In this document: one piece after another, positions 15,332 to 24,396 of the stretch
Position numbering within the stretch: the first letter of the stretch is position 1
Layout: each line of letters begins with the position of its first letter
Origin: Alienimonas sp043951915
GTDB lineage: Bacteria; Planctomycetota; Planctomycetia; Planctomycetales; Planctomycetaceae
Direction: 5' to 3'
Length of the DNA stretch: 31,360 bases
NCBI RefSeq assembly: GCF_043951915.1
Contig: NZ_JBINJD010000047.1
Span: 1 to 31,360, forward strand
Translations under genes and position numbers: made by a program
The notes under the pieces: generated by a model
The model's database searches: none
Told to the model about the DNA's origin: nothing
Seen by the model: the letters and a program-made list of their open reading frames with translations, nothing else

Positions 15332-16305
15332 GGACTCGCCTGCTTGCCGGCGGCCTGCTCGCCGCCGCCGTTCCCGCCCTCGGCTTCGCCTACCAGACCG
15401 GCGCCGCGTCGGGACCGGACTACCCGGAGGTGCCGGCGGACGTCTTCTTCCCGGATCCCTTTACGGTCTTCGCCGACCAAACCCCCGTGCCCGGCGCGGC
15501 TCCTCTTCCGCAAACCGTGGCGCCCGCCGCGGGCGGGAACGGCGGAGCGATGGCCGGCGACGCCCCCACGGGCGGACCGGTGGACGCCGTCGCCGCGGGC
15601 GGAACCGACGCCCCCGAAACGGCGGACGTCGACTGGGCCGCGCTGCTTCCGCCGGAGCAGTTGGACGCCCAGGTGCGGGCGGTGATGGAGGACCTCGCCA
15701 AGAAGTCCCGCGACGTGCAGACGTACAACAATGCCTACCTCGCCATCCCCCCGGCCGCGGCGGAGCTGGCGTCGCTGTTCGCCGTCGGCACGCGGTACGA
15801 CTCCGGCGTGAGCTGGGCCGACAACGGCGCCGCCCTGGCCCAAAAGGCCGCGGAGATTAACGAGACGAACCTGCGTCGCGGCGCCGGCGGGCAGAAGCAG
15901 GTCGCCGATCCGCTGCGGACGCTCGACGCTCTGCTCAACGGCGGCGGGGCCGGCAGCGGCGGGGAGGTCGACTTCTCCGAAGCCGCCGACTTCAATCTGC
16001 TGATGAAGCGCTTTCAGGTCGGCGTGGACTCGCTGAAGGCGCTGGCCTCCTCGCAGGCGCTGTTGGAGGCGAACCGGGACGCCGTCGCCCGGGAGGCCCG
16101 GGTGCTGGCGGTGCTCAGCGAGATCAGCGCCGACGAATCGCACGGCTGGGGCTTCGAGCCGGAGTTCGTCGCTCTCTCCAATAAGATGACCGAGGCCGCG
16201 ACCGCGACCGCGGAGGCCGCCGCGACGGACTTCGACGCCTTTGACGCGGCCCGCCGACGGCTCACCCAAACCTGCTCCGACTGCCACGGCGAATACCGCA
16301 ACTGA
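15328..16305 (+). CDS. Exported cytochrome c'-like (class II) heme protein
   Basis: 325 residues. It has a signal peptide (MRTRLLAGGLLAAAVPALGFA), then a low-complexity Gly/Ala/Pro/Thr linker to about 100, and a mostly helical domain from about 108 to the end. A single heme-attachment motif CSDCH lies seven to eleven residues from the C-terminus (RRRLTQTCSDCHGEYRN). A terminal CxxCH after a helical bundle is the layout of cytochrome c' and related class II cytochromes, which bind heme in the periplasm. No distal Met or His ligand is obvious, so electron transfer or gas binding cannot be settled. It overlaps the beta-propeller gene by 4 bp, which suggests the two exported proteins act together, perhaps in an electron-transfer complex. 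Confidence 0.83.
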   Translation: MRTRLLAGGLLAAAVPALGFAYQTGAASGPDYPEVPADVFFPDPFTVFADQTPVPGAAPLPQTVAPAAGGNGGAMAGDAPTGGPVDAVAAGGTDAPETADVDWAALLPPEQLDAQVRAVMEDLAKKSRDVQTYNNAYLAIPPAAAELASLFAVGTRYDSGVSWADNGAALAQKAAEINETNLRRGAGGQKQVADPLRTLDALLNGGGAGSGGEVDFSEAADFNLLMKRFQVGVDSLKALASSQALLEANRDAVAREARVLAVLSEISADESHGWGFEPEFVALSNKMTEAATATAEAAATDFDAFDAARRRLTQTCSDCHGEYRN

Positions 16306-16345
16306 GGTCGCCGGAGATCGTCGGCGCCGCGGATCGCCGCGGCGT

Positions 16346-17254
16346 CTACCGCGGCTTGCTCGCCTCGGAGCCGTCGCCGAGGCGTTCGCATTCGACGATG
16401 ATCCCGCCGAACTTCAGCGCCTTGTGCACCGGGCTGAGGTGGTGGCGGCGGACCCAGGGGAGGCCGGCGGCGGCGCAGGCGGCCGCCAGTTCGCGGGGGT
16501 TGTAGGTGCGGCACTTCCAGGTGCGGCTGTTCCACTGCCCGGTCATGTTGTCCGCGGTGCAGAGCAACAACAGGCGGCCGCCCGGCCGCAGGACGCGGGC
16601 CATCTCGGCGAGGCCGGGGGCCGGATCCGGCAGGTGCTCCAGCACCCAGCCGGCGGTGACGCAATCAAAGGCGCCGTCCGCGAAGGGCATCCGGAGCATG
16701 TCCCCGGCGACGTAGCCGGGCTCGTGCCCGTAGCGAGCCGCCCGCGGCTCCATCCGGCGCCGCGAGCGGCGGAGCATCTGTTTCGACAGGTCAAACGCCA
16801 CAAGTCGGGCGTCCGGCGAGGCTTCGCGCAGCAGGTGCCCGAGGATCTGCCCGGCGCCGCTGCCGACGTCCAGCACGTCCCGGAAGCGGGTGACGTCGAA
16901 CCGCGGCGACCGCCGCAGTTCGCCCCGGCCCGGCGGCGGGGCCTTGAGAAGTTGGCCGATGAGCGGTTCGTGCAGGCTCACGGCGCTGGCCAGGGCCAGC
17001 ACGGCGCCCGCCGGCCCGTCGTACAGGCGGCGGGTGAGGTCCCGGTTCGTCTCCTCGGTCCGCTCCACGACCGGCGCCTGCCCGGCCCGACGGTCCCGGA
17101 TCGCCAGACGCCGACGGGCGGCGAGCCGGCGGGGCAACCGCCGGAGGCGCCGGACGACCCGGTCGGCCGGGCCGGGGGTGACGTCGGGGCGACTGGGGCC
17201 GGCGGCGGGAGGAACGTCGATCGGTTCGGCGGCGGGGAACTTGGGGCGGATCAC
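16346..17254 (-). CDS. Class I SAM-dependent methyltransferase
   Basis: 302 residues from a GTG at 17254, preceded 5 nt upstream by GAGG, one of the few Shine-Dalgarno-like sites in the window. An Arg-rich N-terminal 75 residues is followed by TEETNRDLTRRLYDGPAGAV, then the Rossmann methyltransferase core. Motif I is VLDVGSGAGQILGHLL, next come VAFDLSKQMLRRSRRR and GYVAGDMLRMPFADGAFDCV, then TAGWVLEHLPDPAPGLAEMARVL and RPGGRLLLLCTADN. This is the UbiE/Methyltransf_11 pattern. The acceptor could be a quinone precursor, lipid or small molecule; nothing nearby narrows it. It is divergent from the Sua5-like/phosphatase fusion. Confidence 0.88.
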   Translation of the reverse strand: MIRPKFPAAEPIDVPPAAGPSRPDVTPGPADRVVRRLRRLPRRLAARRRLAIRDRRAGQAPVVERTEETNRDLTRRLYDGPAGAVLALASAVSLHEPLIGQLLKAPPPGRGELRRSPRFDVTRFRDVLDVGSGAGQILGHLLREASPDARLVAFDLSKQMLRRSRRRMEPRAARYGHEPGYVAGDMLRMPFADGAFDCVTAGWVLEHLPDPAPGLAEMARVLRPGGRLLLLCTADNMTGQWNSRTWKCRTYNPRELAAACAAAGLPWVRRHHLSPVHKALKFGGIIVECERLGDGSEASKPR

Positions 17255-17374
17255 GGCAACCTCAACCGACAGGACGCCCCCGTTATGACGCAGCAGGGTC
17301 TCCGAAGCAACGTAACCGTTGTCCCTGTCGACGGTTGGGGCCGCTCCGGGTGGGGTCCGTCGGATCGCGCAAGC

Positions 17375-17403
17375 TTGATGCGCGGCGTCGGCCGCGCGAT
17401 ACT
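17375..17403 (+). promoter_or_regulatory. Sigma70-type promoter of the Sua5-like/LMW-PTP gene
   Basis: TTGATG (17375-17380), a 17-nt spacer and GATACT (17398-17403). Start of transcription would be near 17410, a leader of about 26 nt. Both boxes match consensus at four of six positions with ideal spacing. Confidence 0.55.
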
Positions 17404-17435
17404 CGCCCGGTCTCCCCCTCCGCCAGCGCCCTCGC

Positions 17436-18482
17436 ATGACCTCACCAGCCTCGCCCGGCAGGCCGGACGGGCCCGGCGGCTCGCCCGTCGCCGCCCGCGA
17501 CCGGGTGCACGAACAGGTCCGCACGCTCGCCGCCGGCGGCGCCGCGGAGATCGAAGCCGACGACGGCCCGGTGCGGGTCGTGTCGCTGCTCGCGCGGCCC
17601 GAACTGCCGGACGACGGAACCGGCTCCATCCTGCTGCTCCGCGACCCGGCAGAGTTTCTCGACTATTTCCCCCGCCTCTCCGGCGCCGCGGCCCGCACCA
17701 CCGCCCGCTGGTGGCCCGGCGCCGTCACCGTCGAGGTGGACGGCCCGGCGGAGGGTCTCGCCGCCGCCCTCGCCGGCCCCGCGGGGAACATCGCCCCCCG
17801 CGACGCCGCGTCCAAGACCCGGGCCCGCTGCCCGAACGACCCGGCCGTCGCCGCGGTGCTCGAACTGAGTCCCACGCCGTTGGTGCAGGTCGGCGGCGAG
17901 ACCGCCGAGACGCTGGTCCGACTCGATGAGGACGGCCGGTGGGAGGTGCTGGTCGAGGGGACCGTCACCCAACAGGATCTGGCGGCCCGGCAGGGGGAGA
18001 CGATCGTGTTCGTCTGCACCGGCAACACCTGCCGCAGCCCGCTGGCCGAGGCCCTGCTGCGGAACCGGTTGAAGGACGCAGTCGGCCCGGACGTTCGCGT
18101 CGTCTCGGCCGGCCTCTCGGCGGCGTACGGGGCGGCGGCGAGCCCGGAATCGGTGGATCTGGCCCGGCAGGCCGGCGCCGACCTCAGCTCGCATCGGTCC
18201 CAGCCGCTGACCGAGGAACTGCTCGACGCGGCGGACCGGGTGCTCTGCATGACCGCCGGCCACCGCGCCGCGATCTTGCGGCACCGGCCCGACGTGAGCC
18301 ACCGGGTCACGTTGCTGGACCCGGCCGGCGGGGACATTCCGGACCCCATCGGCGGGGGGATGGCGGACTATGAAGCGTGCCGCAACGCGATCGATCGCGG
18401 CCTCGACCTGCTGATGGCGGACCTCGGCCTGGCGCCCCCGCCCGGCGAGTCCTCAGGCGATCCGTCGCCGGGCCGGGCCTGA
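17436..18482 (+). CDS. Fusion of a degenerate Sua5/YrdC-like domain with a low-molecular-weight protein-tyrosine phosphatase
   Basis: 348 residues in two domains. Residues about 20-180 resemble Sua5/YrdC (threonylcarbamoyl-AMP synthase): FPRLSGAAARTTARWWPGAV corresponds to the conserved WPGPLT region, and ARCPNDPAVAAVLEL to the RxPxHP region, while LDEDGRWEVLVEGTVT matches the end of the domain. The KxR/STV active-site elements are weak or absent, so catalysis is doubtful. Residues about 187-335 are a complete LMW-PTP/arsenate-reductase fold: P-loop Cys194 in VFVCTGNTCRSPLAEALL (C-x5-R-S), SAGLSAAYG, AADRVLCMTAGHR and the acid-loop DIPDPIGG. The phosphatase part should be active. It is followed 53 nt later by rpiB on the same strand and is probably co-transcribed with it. 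Confidence 0.85.
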   Translation: MTSPASPGRPDGPGGSPVAARDRVHEQVRTLAAGGAAEIEADDGPVRVVSLLARPELPDDGTGSILLLRDPAEFLDYFPRLSGAAARTTARWWPGAVTVEVDGPAEGLAAALAGPAGNIAPRDAASKTRARCPNDPAVAAVLELSPTPLVQVGGETAETLVRLDEDGRWEVLVEGTVTQQDLAARQGETIVFVCTGNTCRSPLAEALLRNRLKDAVGPDVRVVSAGLSAAYGAAASPESVDLARQAGADLSSHRSQPLTEELLDAADRVLCMTAGHRAAILRHRPDVSHRVTLLDPAGGDIPDPIGGGMADYEACRNAIDRGLDLLMADLGLAPPPGESSGDPSPGRA

Positions 18483-18535
18483 TCCGGCCGACCAGCCCCA
18501 CATTCGCACAGACACCCAAGGATCGGGACCGACCG

Positions 18536-19099
18536 ATGCCCTCCGACTCTCCCCACGACGAGACCTCCTCCGACGACGAACAGTCGGACGAAATTACGAT
18601 GTTGCACCCCATCCCCGGCCACGGGCCGGCCGGTACCGGCGGTCCCTGGCGGATCGCGGTCGCCAGCGACCACCGCGGCCAACATGTGAAAGGCCGCGTG
18701 ATCGAACGCGTCCGCGAACTCGGCCACACCGCGGAGGACTTCGGCCCCGGCGACGAGAAAAGCGTCGACTACCCGGACTTCGCGGCCCGCGTCGCCGAGG
18801 CGGTGGGCAGCGGGAACTTCGACCGCGGCATCCTGATCTGCGGCTCCGGCCTGGGCATGTGCATCGTCGCCAACAAGTTCCCCGGCGTCCGGGCCGTGCC
18901 CTGCCACGACGACCTCAGCGCCGAGGTCTCTCGGCTGCACAACGACGCGAACGTCCTCTGCCTGTCCGCGGACCTGCTGGGGGAACGGCTGATCGACCGG
19001 ATGCTCGAACTGTGGCTCTCCACCGGGTTCGAGGGCGGTCGCCACGCCCGCCGCCTGGAGAAGATCGCCGCGCTGGAGCGCCGCGTCGCCGGGAAGTGA
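18536..19099 (+). CDS. rpiB: Ribose-5-phosphate isomerase B (RpiB/LacAB family)
   Basis: 187 residues. It interconverts ribose 5-phosphate and ribulose 5-phosphate in the pentose phosphate pathway. The core begins at about residue 37 (PWRIAVASDHRGQHVKGRVI). The family signature follows: GDEKSVDYPDFA, GILICGSGLGMCIVANKFPG with the catalytic Cys of LICG, RAVPCHDD, and RLHNDANVLCLSADLLG with the active-site His. The N-terminal 36 residues are acidic and Ser-rich (MPSDSPHDETSSDDEQSDE) and not part of the fold; a second Met at about residue 22 (MLHPIPGHG) is a possible alternative start. E. coli RpiB is about 150 residues, which matches the core. Possible use on another aldose phosphate cannot be excluded for this family. 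Confidence 0.93.
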   Translation: MPSDSPHDETSSDDEQSDEITMLHPIPGHGPAGTGGPWRIAVASDHRGQHVKGRVIERVRELGHTAEDFGPGDEKSVDYPDFAARVAEAVGSGNFDRGILICGSGLGMCIVANKFPGVRAVPCHDDLSAEVSRLHNDANVLCLSADLLGERLIDRMLELWLSTGFEGGRHARRLEKIAALERRVAGK

Positions 19100-19177
19100 G
19101 TCGCCCGGGGAGCCGCGCTCGGCTATCGTCCCGCCGCCGCTCGTCTCCTCCACCGCGCACCTTCTCACGCACCGATT

Positions 19178-19561
19178 ATGTCCCCTGACGACCTGCACTA
19201 CCTCGAAAGCCACGAGTGGGTCGGCCGCGACGGCGACCTGGCGGTCGTCGGCATCAGCGACTTCGCCGTCAATCAGCTGACGGATCTCGTCTACGTCGAT
19301 CTGCCCCCGGTCGGCTCCACCGTGACCCGCGGGGAGACCTTCGGCGAGGTGGAAAGCGTCAAGGCGGTCTCCGACCTGTACTCGCCGGTCTCCGGGGAGG
19401 TGGTCGAGGTGAACGGCGGGTTGGAGGACGACATCGCCCCGCTCTCCGAAGATCCGTTCGGCGAGGGGTGGTTGATGAAGGTGCGGCCGACGGAGGAGAA
19501 CGCCGAGGGCCTGATGGACGCCGCGGCCTACCGCGAGTTTTGCAAGACGGCCGATCAGTAA
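19178..19561 (+). CDS. gcvH: Glycine cleavage system H protein
   Basis: 127 residues, typical for GcvH. It carries the aminomethyl arm between the P, T and L proteins of glycine cleavage. It starts MSPDDLHYLESHEWVG, then GISDFAVNQLTDLVYVDLPP, and the lipoyl-attachment Lys62 in GEVESVKAVSDLYSPVSGEVVEVN. The C-terminal GEGWLMKVRPT and YREFC complete the fold. It lies 78 nt after rpiB; a -10-like TATCGT (19124-19129) precedes it. No riboswitch-sized leader is present. gcvPA follows after a 219-nt repeat-bearing gap, and a lipoate ligase family gene that could modify this protein lies at the end of the cluster. Confidence 0.97.
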   Translation: MSPDDLHYLESHEWVGRDGDLAVVGISDFAVNQLTDLVYVDLPPVGSTVTRGETFGEVESVKAVSDLYSPVSGEVVEVNGGLEDDIAPLSEDPFGEGWLMKVRPTEENAEGLMDAAAYREFCKTADQ

Positions 19562-19585
19562 CGCGACCGGCAGAACGCGACGGTC

Positions 19586-19636
19586 CGTGAGGCGCTTCGC
19601 CCCGTGAGGCGCCTTGCCCCGTGAAGCGCCTCGCCG
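19586..19636. repeat. Three tandem copies of a 17-bp unit between gcvH and gcvPA
   Basis: Units at 19586-19602, 19603-19619 and 19620-19636 read CGTGAGGCGCTTCGCCC, CGTGAGGCGCCTTGCCC and CGTGAAGCGCCTCGCCG. GGCGCTTC in the first and GAAGCGCC in the third are inverted, so the array can fold. A related single copy, GTGAGGCGTTCGCCC, occurs at about 24327-24341. Confidence 0.75.
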
Positions 19637-19726
19637 GAGGACGGTTCGTCGGGGGAACGGTCCGCCCTTTCGTACCGGTTCCGCGGCCGCGGCGGTCTGA
19701 CGCCGGGCGTTGCGCCCGTTGGCGGC

Positions 19727-19732
19727 TACACT
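19727..19732 (+). promoter_or_regulatory. gcvPA: Candidate -10 upstream of gcvPA
   Basis: TACACT about 50 nt before the gcvPA start, without a clear -35. If used, gcvPA-gcvPB-ligase would be transcribed separately from gcvH. Confidence 0.3.
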
Positions 19733-19780
19733 GCAGCGGCTCGCCGGGTCCCCACGCTCCTGCCTTCCCCCGATAACGCT

Positions 19781-21217
19781 TTGGCGTACCTGTTCGATTC
19801 CCCTGAAGACGTCTACGCGATGTTGGCGGAGACGGGGGCGACCTCGGTTGAAGATCTGCTGGCGCAAATTCCCGCGTCAGTCCGGCTCGATCGCCCGCTG
19901 AACCTGCCCGCCGGGCTGTGCGAGTCCGATCTGCAGCGGCACGTCGCCGCCCTCGCGGAGCGGAACCGCCCGCGGGACGGCGCCGACTTCGTGCACGGCG
20001 GCGTCGATCGCGTCTGCTTCCTCGGCGGCGGGGTGTACGACCACTTCGTGCCCGCCGCGGTAGACGAGATCGCCGGCCGCGGCGAGTTCTACACCGCCTA
20101 TACCCCCTACCAGGCGGAAGCCTCGCAGGGGAGTTTGCAGGCGTTCTTCGAGTTCCAGACGCTCGTCTGCCGCCTGACCGGCTTCACCGTCGCCAACGCC
20201 AGCCTCTACGAGGGCGGCAGCGCCGCGGCCGAGGCGGCCCTGCTGGCGATCCGCGAGACGCGGCGGGAAGGGCGAGTCGTCGTGCTCGGCTCCGTCCACC
20301 CGGAGTACCGGCAGACGCTGAACACCCTGCTCGAAAACCTCCCGGCGGAGGTGGTGACGGTCCCGTGCCCGGACGGCGTCGCGGACGTCGCCGCCGTCGA
20401 GGCGGCCCTGACGGACGACACCGCGGCTCTGATCGTCCAGCACCCGAACTTCTTCGGGAATCTGGAGGACGCCGAACGCCTGTTCGTCGCCGCGAAGGCG
20501 AAGGGGGCGGTCAGCGTGCAGGTGTTCGACCCCGTCTCGCTGGGCCTGCTGAAGAACCCGGCGACGCTGGGGGCGGACATCGCCGTGGGCGAGGGGCAGT
20601 CGCTCGGCGTGCCGATGCAGTACGGCGGGCCGTACCTCGGGCTGTTCGCCTGTCGGGAGGAATTCCTTCGCAAGACCCCCGGCCGGCTGATCGGCCGCAC
20701 CGAAGACGCCGACGGCCGCGAGTGCTACGTCCTCGCCCTGCAAACCCGCGAGCAGCACATCCGCCGCGGCAAGGCGACCAGCAACATCTGTTCGAACCAG
20801 GGCCTGCTGGCTCTGCGGGCGACGGTGCACCTGGCGCTGCTCGGCCCGCAGGGGCTGCGGGAGGTCGCCGATCTGAGCACGCGGAAGACGCACTACCTCG
20901 CCGACCGGCTGTGTGAAGTGGAGGGCGTCTCTCAAGCCTTTGCGGCGCCGTACCTGCGGGAAGTCTGCCTGCGGGTCGAGGGCGGAGCGGGGCGGCTGCT
21001 GGCCGCGGCCCGGGCCGCCGGATTCGATCTGGGGCCGGCCCTCTCCCGGTTCCCGGCCGGGTCGTTCTGCGATGCATTGAAAGCCGACGAACTGCTGCTC
21101 GTCGCCGCCACGGAGCGGCGGACGCGGGAGGAGATCGACGCCCTCGTCGCCGCCCTGACCCGCGAGGGGAACGACTCGCCGCTGCGTCGGGGCGAGCCGT
21201 TGCTCGCCGTCGCGTAG
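19781..21217 (+). CDS. gcvPA: Glycine dehydrogenase (decarboxylating) subunit 1
   Basis: 478 residues from a TTG at 19781 (protein start LAYLFDSPEDVYAMLAETG, which matches the family N-terminus). It is the alpha half of the split PLP-dependent P protein that decarboxylates glycine and passes the aminomethyl group to GcvH. Seen: FLGGGVYDHFVPAAVDEI, FYTAYTPYQAEASQGSLQAF, YEGGSAAAEAAL, QHPNFFGNLEDAE, GEGQSLGVPMQYGGPYLGLF, and REQHIRRGKATSNICSNQGL near 325-345. The N-terminal subunit lacks the PLP Lys, which is in gcvPB. No ATG is near the family start, so TTG is chosen. It is followed after 76 nt by gcvPB. Confidence 0.96.
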   Translation: MAYLFDSPEDVYAMLAETGATSVEDLLAQIPASVRLDRPLNLPAGLCESDLQRHVAALAERNRPRDGADFVHGGVDRVCFLGGGVYDHFVPAAVDEIAGRGEFYTAYTPYQAEASQGSLQAFFEFQTLVCRLTGFTVANASLYEGGSAAAEAALLAIRETRREGRVVVLGSVHPEYRQTLNTLLENLPAEVVTVPCPDGVADVAAVEAALTDDTAALIVQHPNFFGNLEDAERLFVAAKAKGAVSVQVFDPVSLGLLKNPATLGADIAVGEGQSLGVPMQYGGPYLGLFACREEFLRKTPGRLIGRTEDADGRECYVLALQTREQHIRRGKATSNICSNQGLLALRATVHLALLGPQGLREVADLSTRKTHYLADRLCEVEGVSQAFAAPYLREVCLRVEGGAGRLLAAARAAGFDLGPALSRFPAGSFCDALKADELLLVAATERRTREEIDALVAALTREGNDSPLRRGEPLLAVA

Positions 21218-21283
21218 GGTCCGCGCCGCGGACCGCCTCCCCGAACATCCCACCCGAAAGAAACGGTCCGCAGAGCGGACCCT
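21216..21283. repeat. Pair of GGTCCGC hairpins between gcvPA and gcvPB
   Basis: GGTCCGC-GCC-GCGGACC (21218-21234) and GGTCCGC-AGA-GCGGACC (21265-21281) have the same 7-bp stem with different 3-nt loops. The outer arms AGGGTCCGC (21216-21224) and GCGGACCCT (21275-21283) can also pair, giving two alternative folds. No U-tract follows, so termination is not implied; mRNA stability or a dispersed repeat unit is more likely. Confidence 0.7.
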
Positions 21284-21293
21284 CCGGCCTCCC

Positions 21294-22807
<1,514 letters not shown>

Positions 22808-22811
<4 letters not shown>

Positions 22812-23473
22812 ACGCGGTTCCCATCGAACCGGAGCCCCGCTCCGGCGAGGCGAACATGGCCGCCGACGCGGCCCTGCTGGACGCCGCCGCGGCCGGCACG
22901 GCCGGCGGCCGCTGGTATCGCTGGAGCGAGCCGACGTTGTCGCTGGGGCACTTTCAAAAAGGAACGGACCTGGACGAGGCGACGCTGCCGGACCTGCCGC
23001 GGGTGCGGCGGCTCTCCGGCGGGGGTGCGATCGTGCACCACCATGAATGGACCTACGCCCTCGCGGTGCCGCGGGGGCACCGCCTCGCCGCGCGGCCGGA
23101 GCAATTTTACGAAGCAGTTCACGCCGAACTGATCGCGGCCCTCGCCGCCGTCGGGGTGACGGCCCGGCTCCGGGGGAAGGGGGCGGGCGACGGGCCGGAG
23201 CCGACGCTCTGCTTTCTGCGGTCCGATCCCCGGGACGTGGTGACGACGGCCGCCGACGGCGCCGTGCGGAAGATCGTCGGCAGCGCCCAGCGGCGGCGGA
23301 AGGGGGCCGTGTTGCAACACGGGTCGTTGCTCGTGGCGACCTCGCCTCACGCCCCGGACGCCCCCGGCCTGCGGGAACTCGCGGGGCTCACGGCTGGGCA
23401 GGCTGAAACGGTCGTGCGGGACGCGGCGGTCCGCTTCGGCCGATTACTCGTCGGAACCTGCCCGGCGGACTGA
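22808..23473 (+). CDS. Lipoate-protein ligase family protein
   Basis: 221 residues from the GTG at 22808 that overlaps the gcvPB stop. Members attach lipoate or octanoate to the Lys of lipoyl domains (BPL/LplA/LipB fold). Seen: EANMAADAALLDAAAA, a WYRWSEPTLSLGHFQKG segment, VRRLSGGGAIVHHHEWTYAL with the RRxSGGGAVxHD-type motif, and the conserved Lys155 in VRKIVGSAQRRRKGAVLQHG, which matches the catalytic KxxGxAQ motif. In this family that Lys contacts the acyl substrate. The protein is shorter than E. coli LplA and lacks its accessory domain, so it may act as an octanoyl/lipoyl transferase. Its place after gcvPB suggests GcvH as the substrate. Confidence 0.9.
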
Positions 23474-23491
23474 CCGGTCCGCCGGATCTTG

Positions 23492-23520
23492 TTGACGGCT
23501 TCCATGACCGTCTTTAGATT
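23492..23520 (+). promoter_or_regulatory. Sigma70-type promoter of the FHA gene
   Basis: TTGACG (23492-23497), 17-nt spacer and TAGATT (23515-23520), inside a gap of lower G+C. The start would be near 23527, giving a 5' leader of about 54 nt before the ATG at 23581. Confidence 0.65.
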
Positions 23521-23580
23521 TCAACGGGTCGAGTCGCTCCGACGAGCCAACGACTGCAACTCAAAACTGATAGGCCGAAC

Positions 23581-24291
23581 ATGCTGTCCGCCCAGCTCGT
23601 CGTCCGTGGGGGCAAGCATGAGGGCAAGCGAATCGTCCTCAACCGCGGCCGATTCCTGATCGGGCGGGAGCAGGACTGCAATCTGCGGCCCAGCAGCGAC
23701 CTGGTGAGCCGTCACCACTGCGTCTTCCACATGGACGATTACACCGTCCGGCTGCGGGACCTCGGCAGCACGAACGGCACGCTGGTCAACGGCGAACGAC
23801 TCAGCGGGGAGCGCACGCTGGCGGCCGGCGATCGTGTGACCGTGGGCAAGTTGACCTTCGAGGTGGACCTGAAGGAGGTCGCCGACGAACAGGAAGCGGC
23901 CGAGGTCGTGCCTTCGGAGGAGATGTCCCTGCCGGCCGACGGCGCCGACACCTCCTACGAATTGCCGGTCAACCCGGCCGGCGAGGGCGGCCCGGGGCAG
24001 GGCGGGGGTCCGATTCCCGGCCCCAATCCGAACGACACGGCGATGATTCCGACCCAGCAGGGCTACCCGCCGCCGGGCTACGGCTATCCGCCGCAGTACC
24101 CGCCGCCGGGCTACAATCCCTACGCTCAGCCGGGTTACCCGCCGCAGTACCCGGGCTACCCGCCGCAATACGGGCAGTACCCGCCGCAGGGCGGGCCGCC
24201 CCAGGGGGCCACGCCGCCGCCGGAGAGTCCGGACGGGTCGAAGGTTTCCGCCCCGCCGGTCAAGTTGCCGCCCCCGCCCAAGCGCGACTGA
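23581..24291 (+). CDS. FHA-domain protein with Pro/Gly/Tyr-rich tail
   Basis: 236 residues. The forkhead-associated domain (about 5-98), a phospho-threonine binding module, shows GRFLIGREQDCNLRPSSDLVSRHHC, the LRDLGSTNGTLVNGERL segment and VTVGKLTFEV; the conserved Arg, Ser, His and Asn are present. A short acidic linker (VADEQEAAEVVPSEE) leads to a repetitive tail from about 135, with PPPGYG, YPPQYPPPGY, YPPQYPGYPPQYGQYPPQGG and a PPVKLPPPPKRD end. The tail looks disordered and may mediate protein contacts. It starts at the ATG at 23581, after a good promoter. No kinase or phosphatase is immediately adjacent, though an LMW phosphatase fusion lies 5 kb upstream. Confidence 0.93.
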   Translation: MLSAQLVVRGGKHEGKRIVLNRGRFLIGREQDCNLRPSSDLVSRHHCVFHMDDYTVRLRDLGSTNGTLVNGERLSGERTLAAGDRVTVGKLTFEVDLKEVADEQEAAEVVPSEEMSLPADGADTSYELPVNPAGEGGPGQGGGPIPGPNPNDTAMIPTQQGYPPPGYGYPPQYPPPGYNPYAQPGYPPQYPGYPPQYGQYPPQGGPPQGATPPPESPDGSKVSAPPVKLPPPPKRD

Positions 24292-24324
24292 GCCGGGCGT
24301 GCTGCGACGCCGTCCGTCGGGGGT

Positions 24325-24353
24325 TTGTGAGGCGTTCGCCCGGTTCGCATACT
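24325..24353 (+). promoter_or_regulatory. Sigma70-type promoter upstream of the 77-residue gene
   Basis: TTGTGA (24325-24330), 17-nt spacer and CATACT (24348-24353), about 44 nt before the ATG at 24397. The spacer contains a copy of the GTGAGGCG...CGCCC unit also seen in the gcvH-gcvPA gap. Confidence 0.5.
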
Positions 24354-24396
24354 CGCGGGGTCTTCCGTTCTTCCCGCTCGAACCACGCCCGCTCCG

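Noticed and set aside
19100..19177. Possible glycine riboswitch before gcvH
   Set aside because: Only 78 nt separate rpiB and gcvH, too short for a glycine riboswitch with expression platform, and I see no matching conserved core.
24051..24200. Repeated CCGCCGCAGTACCC-like units
   Set aside because: They encode the PPQY/PPGY tail of the FHA protein and keep the reading frame, so they are low-complexity coding sequence.
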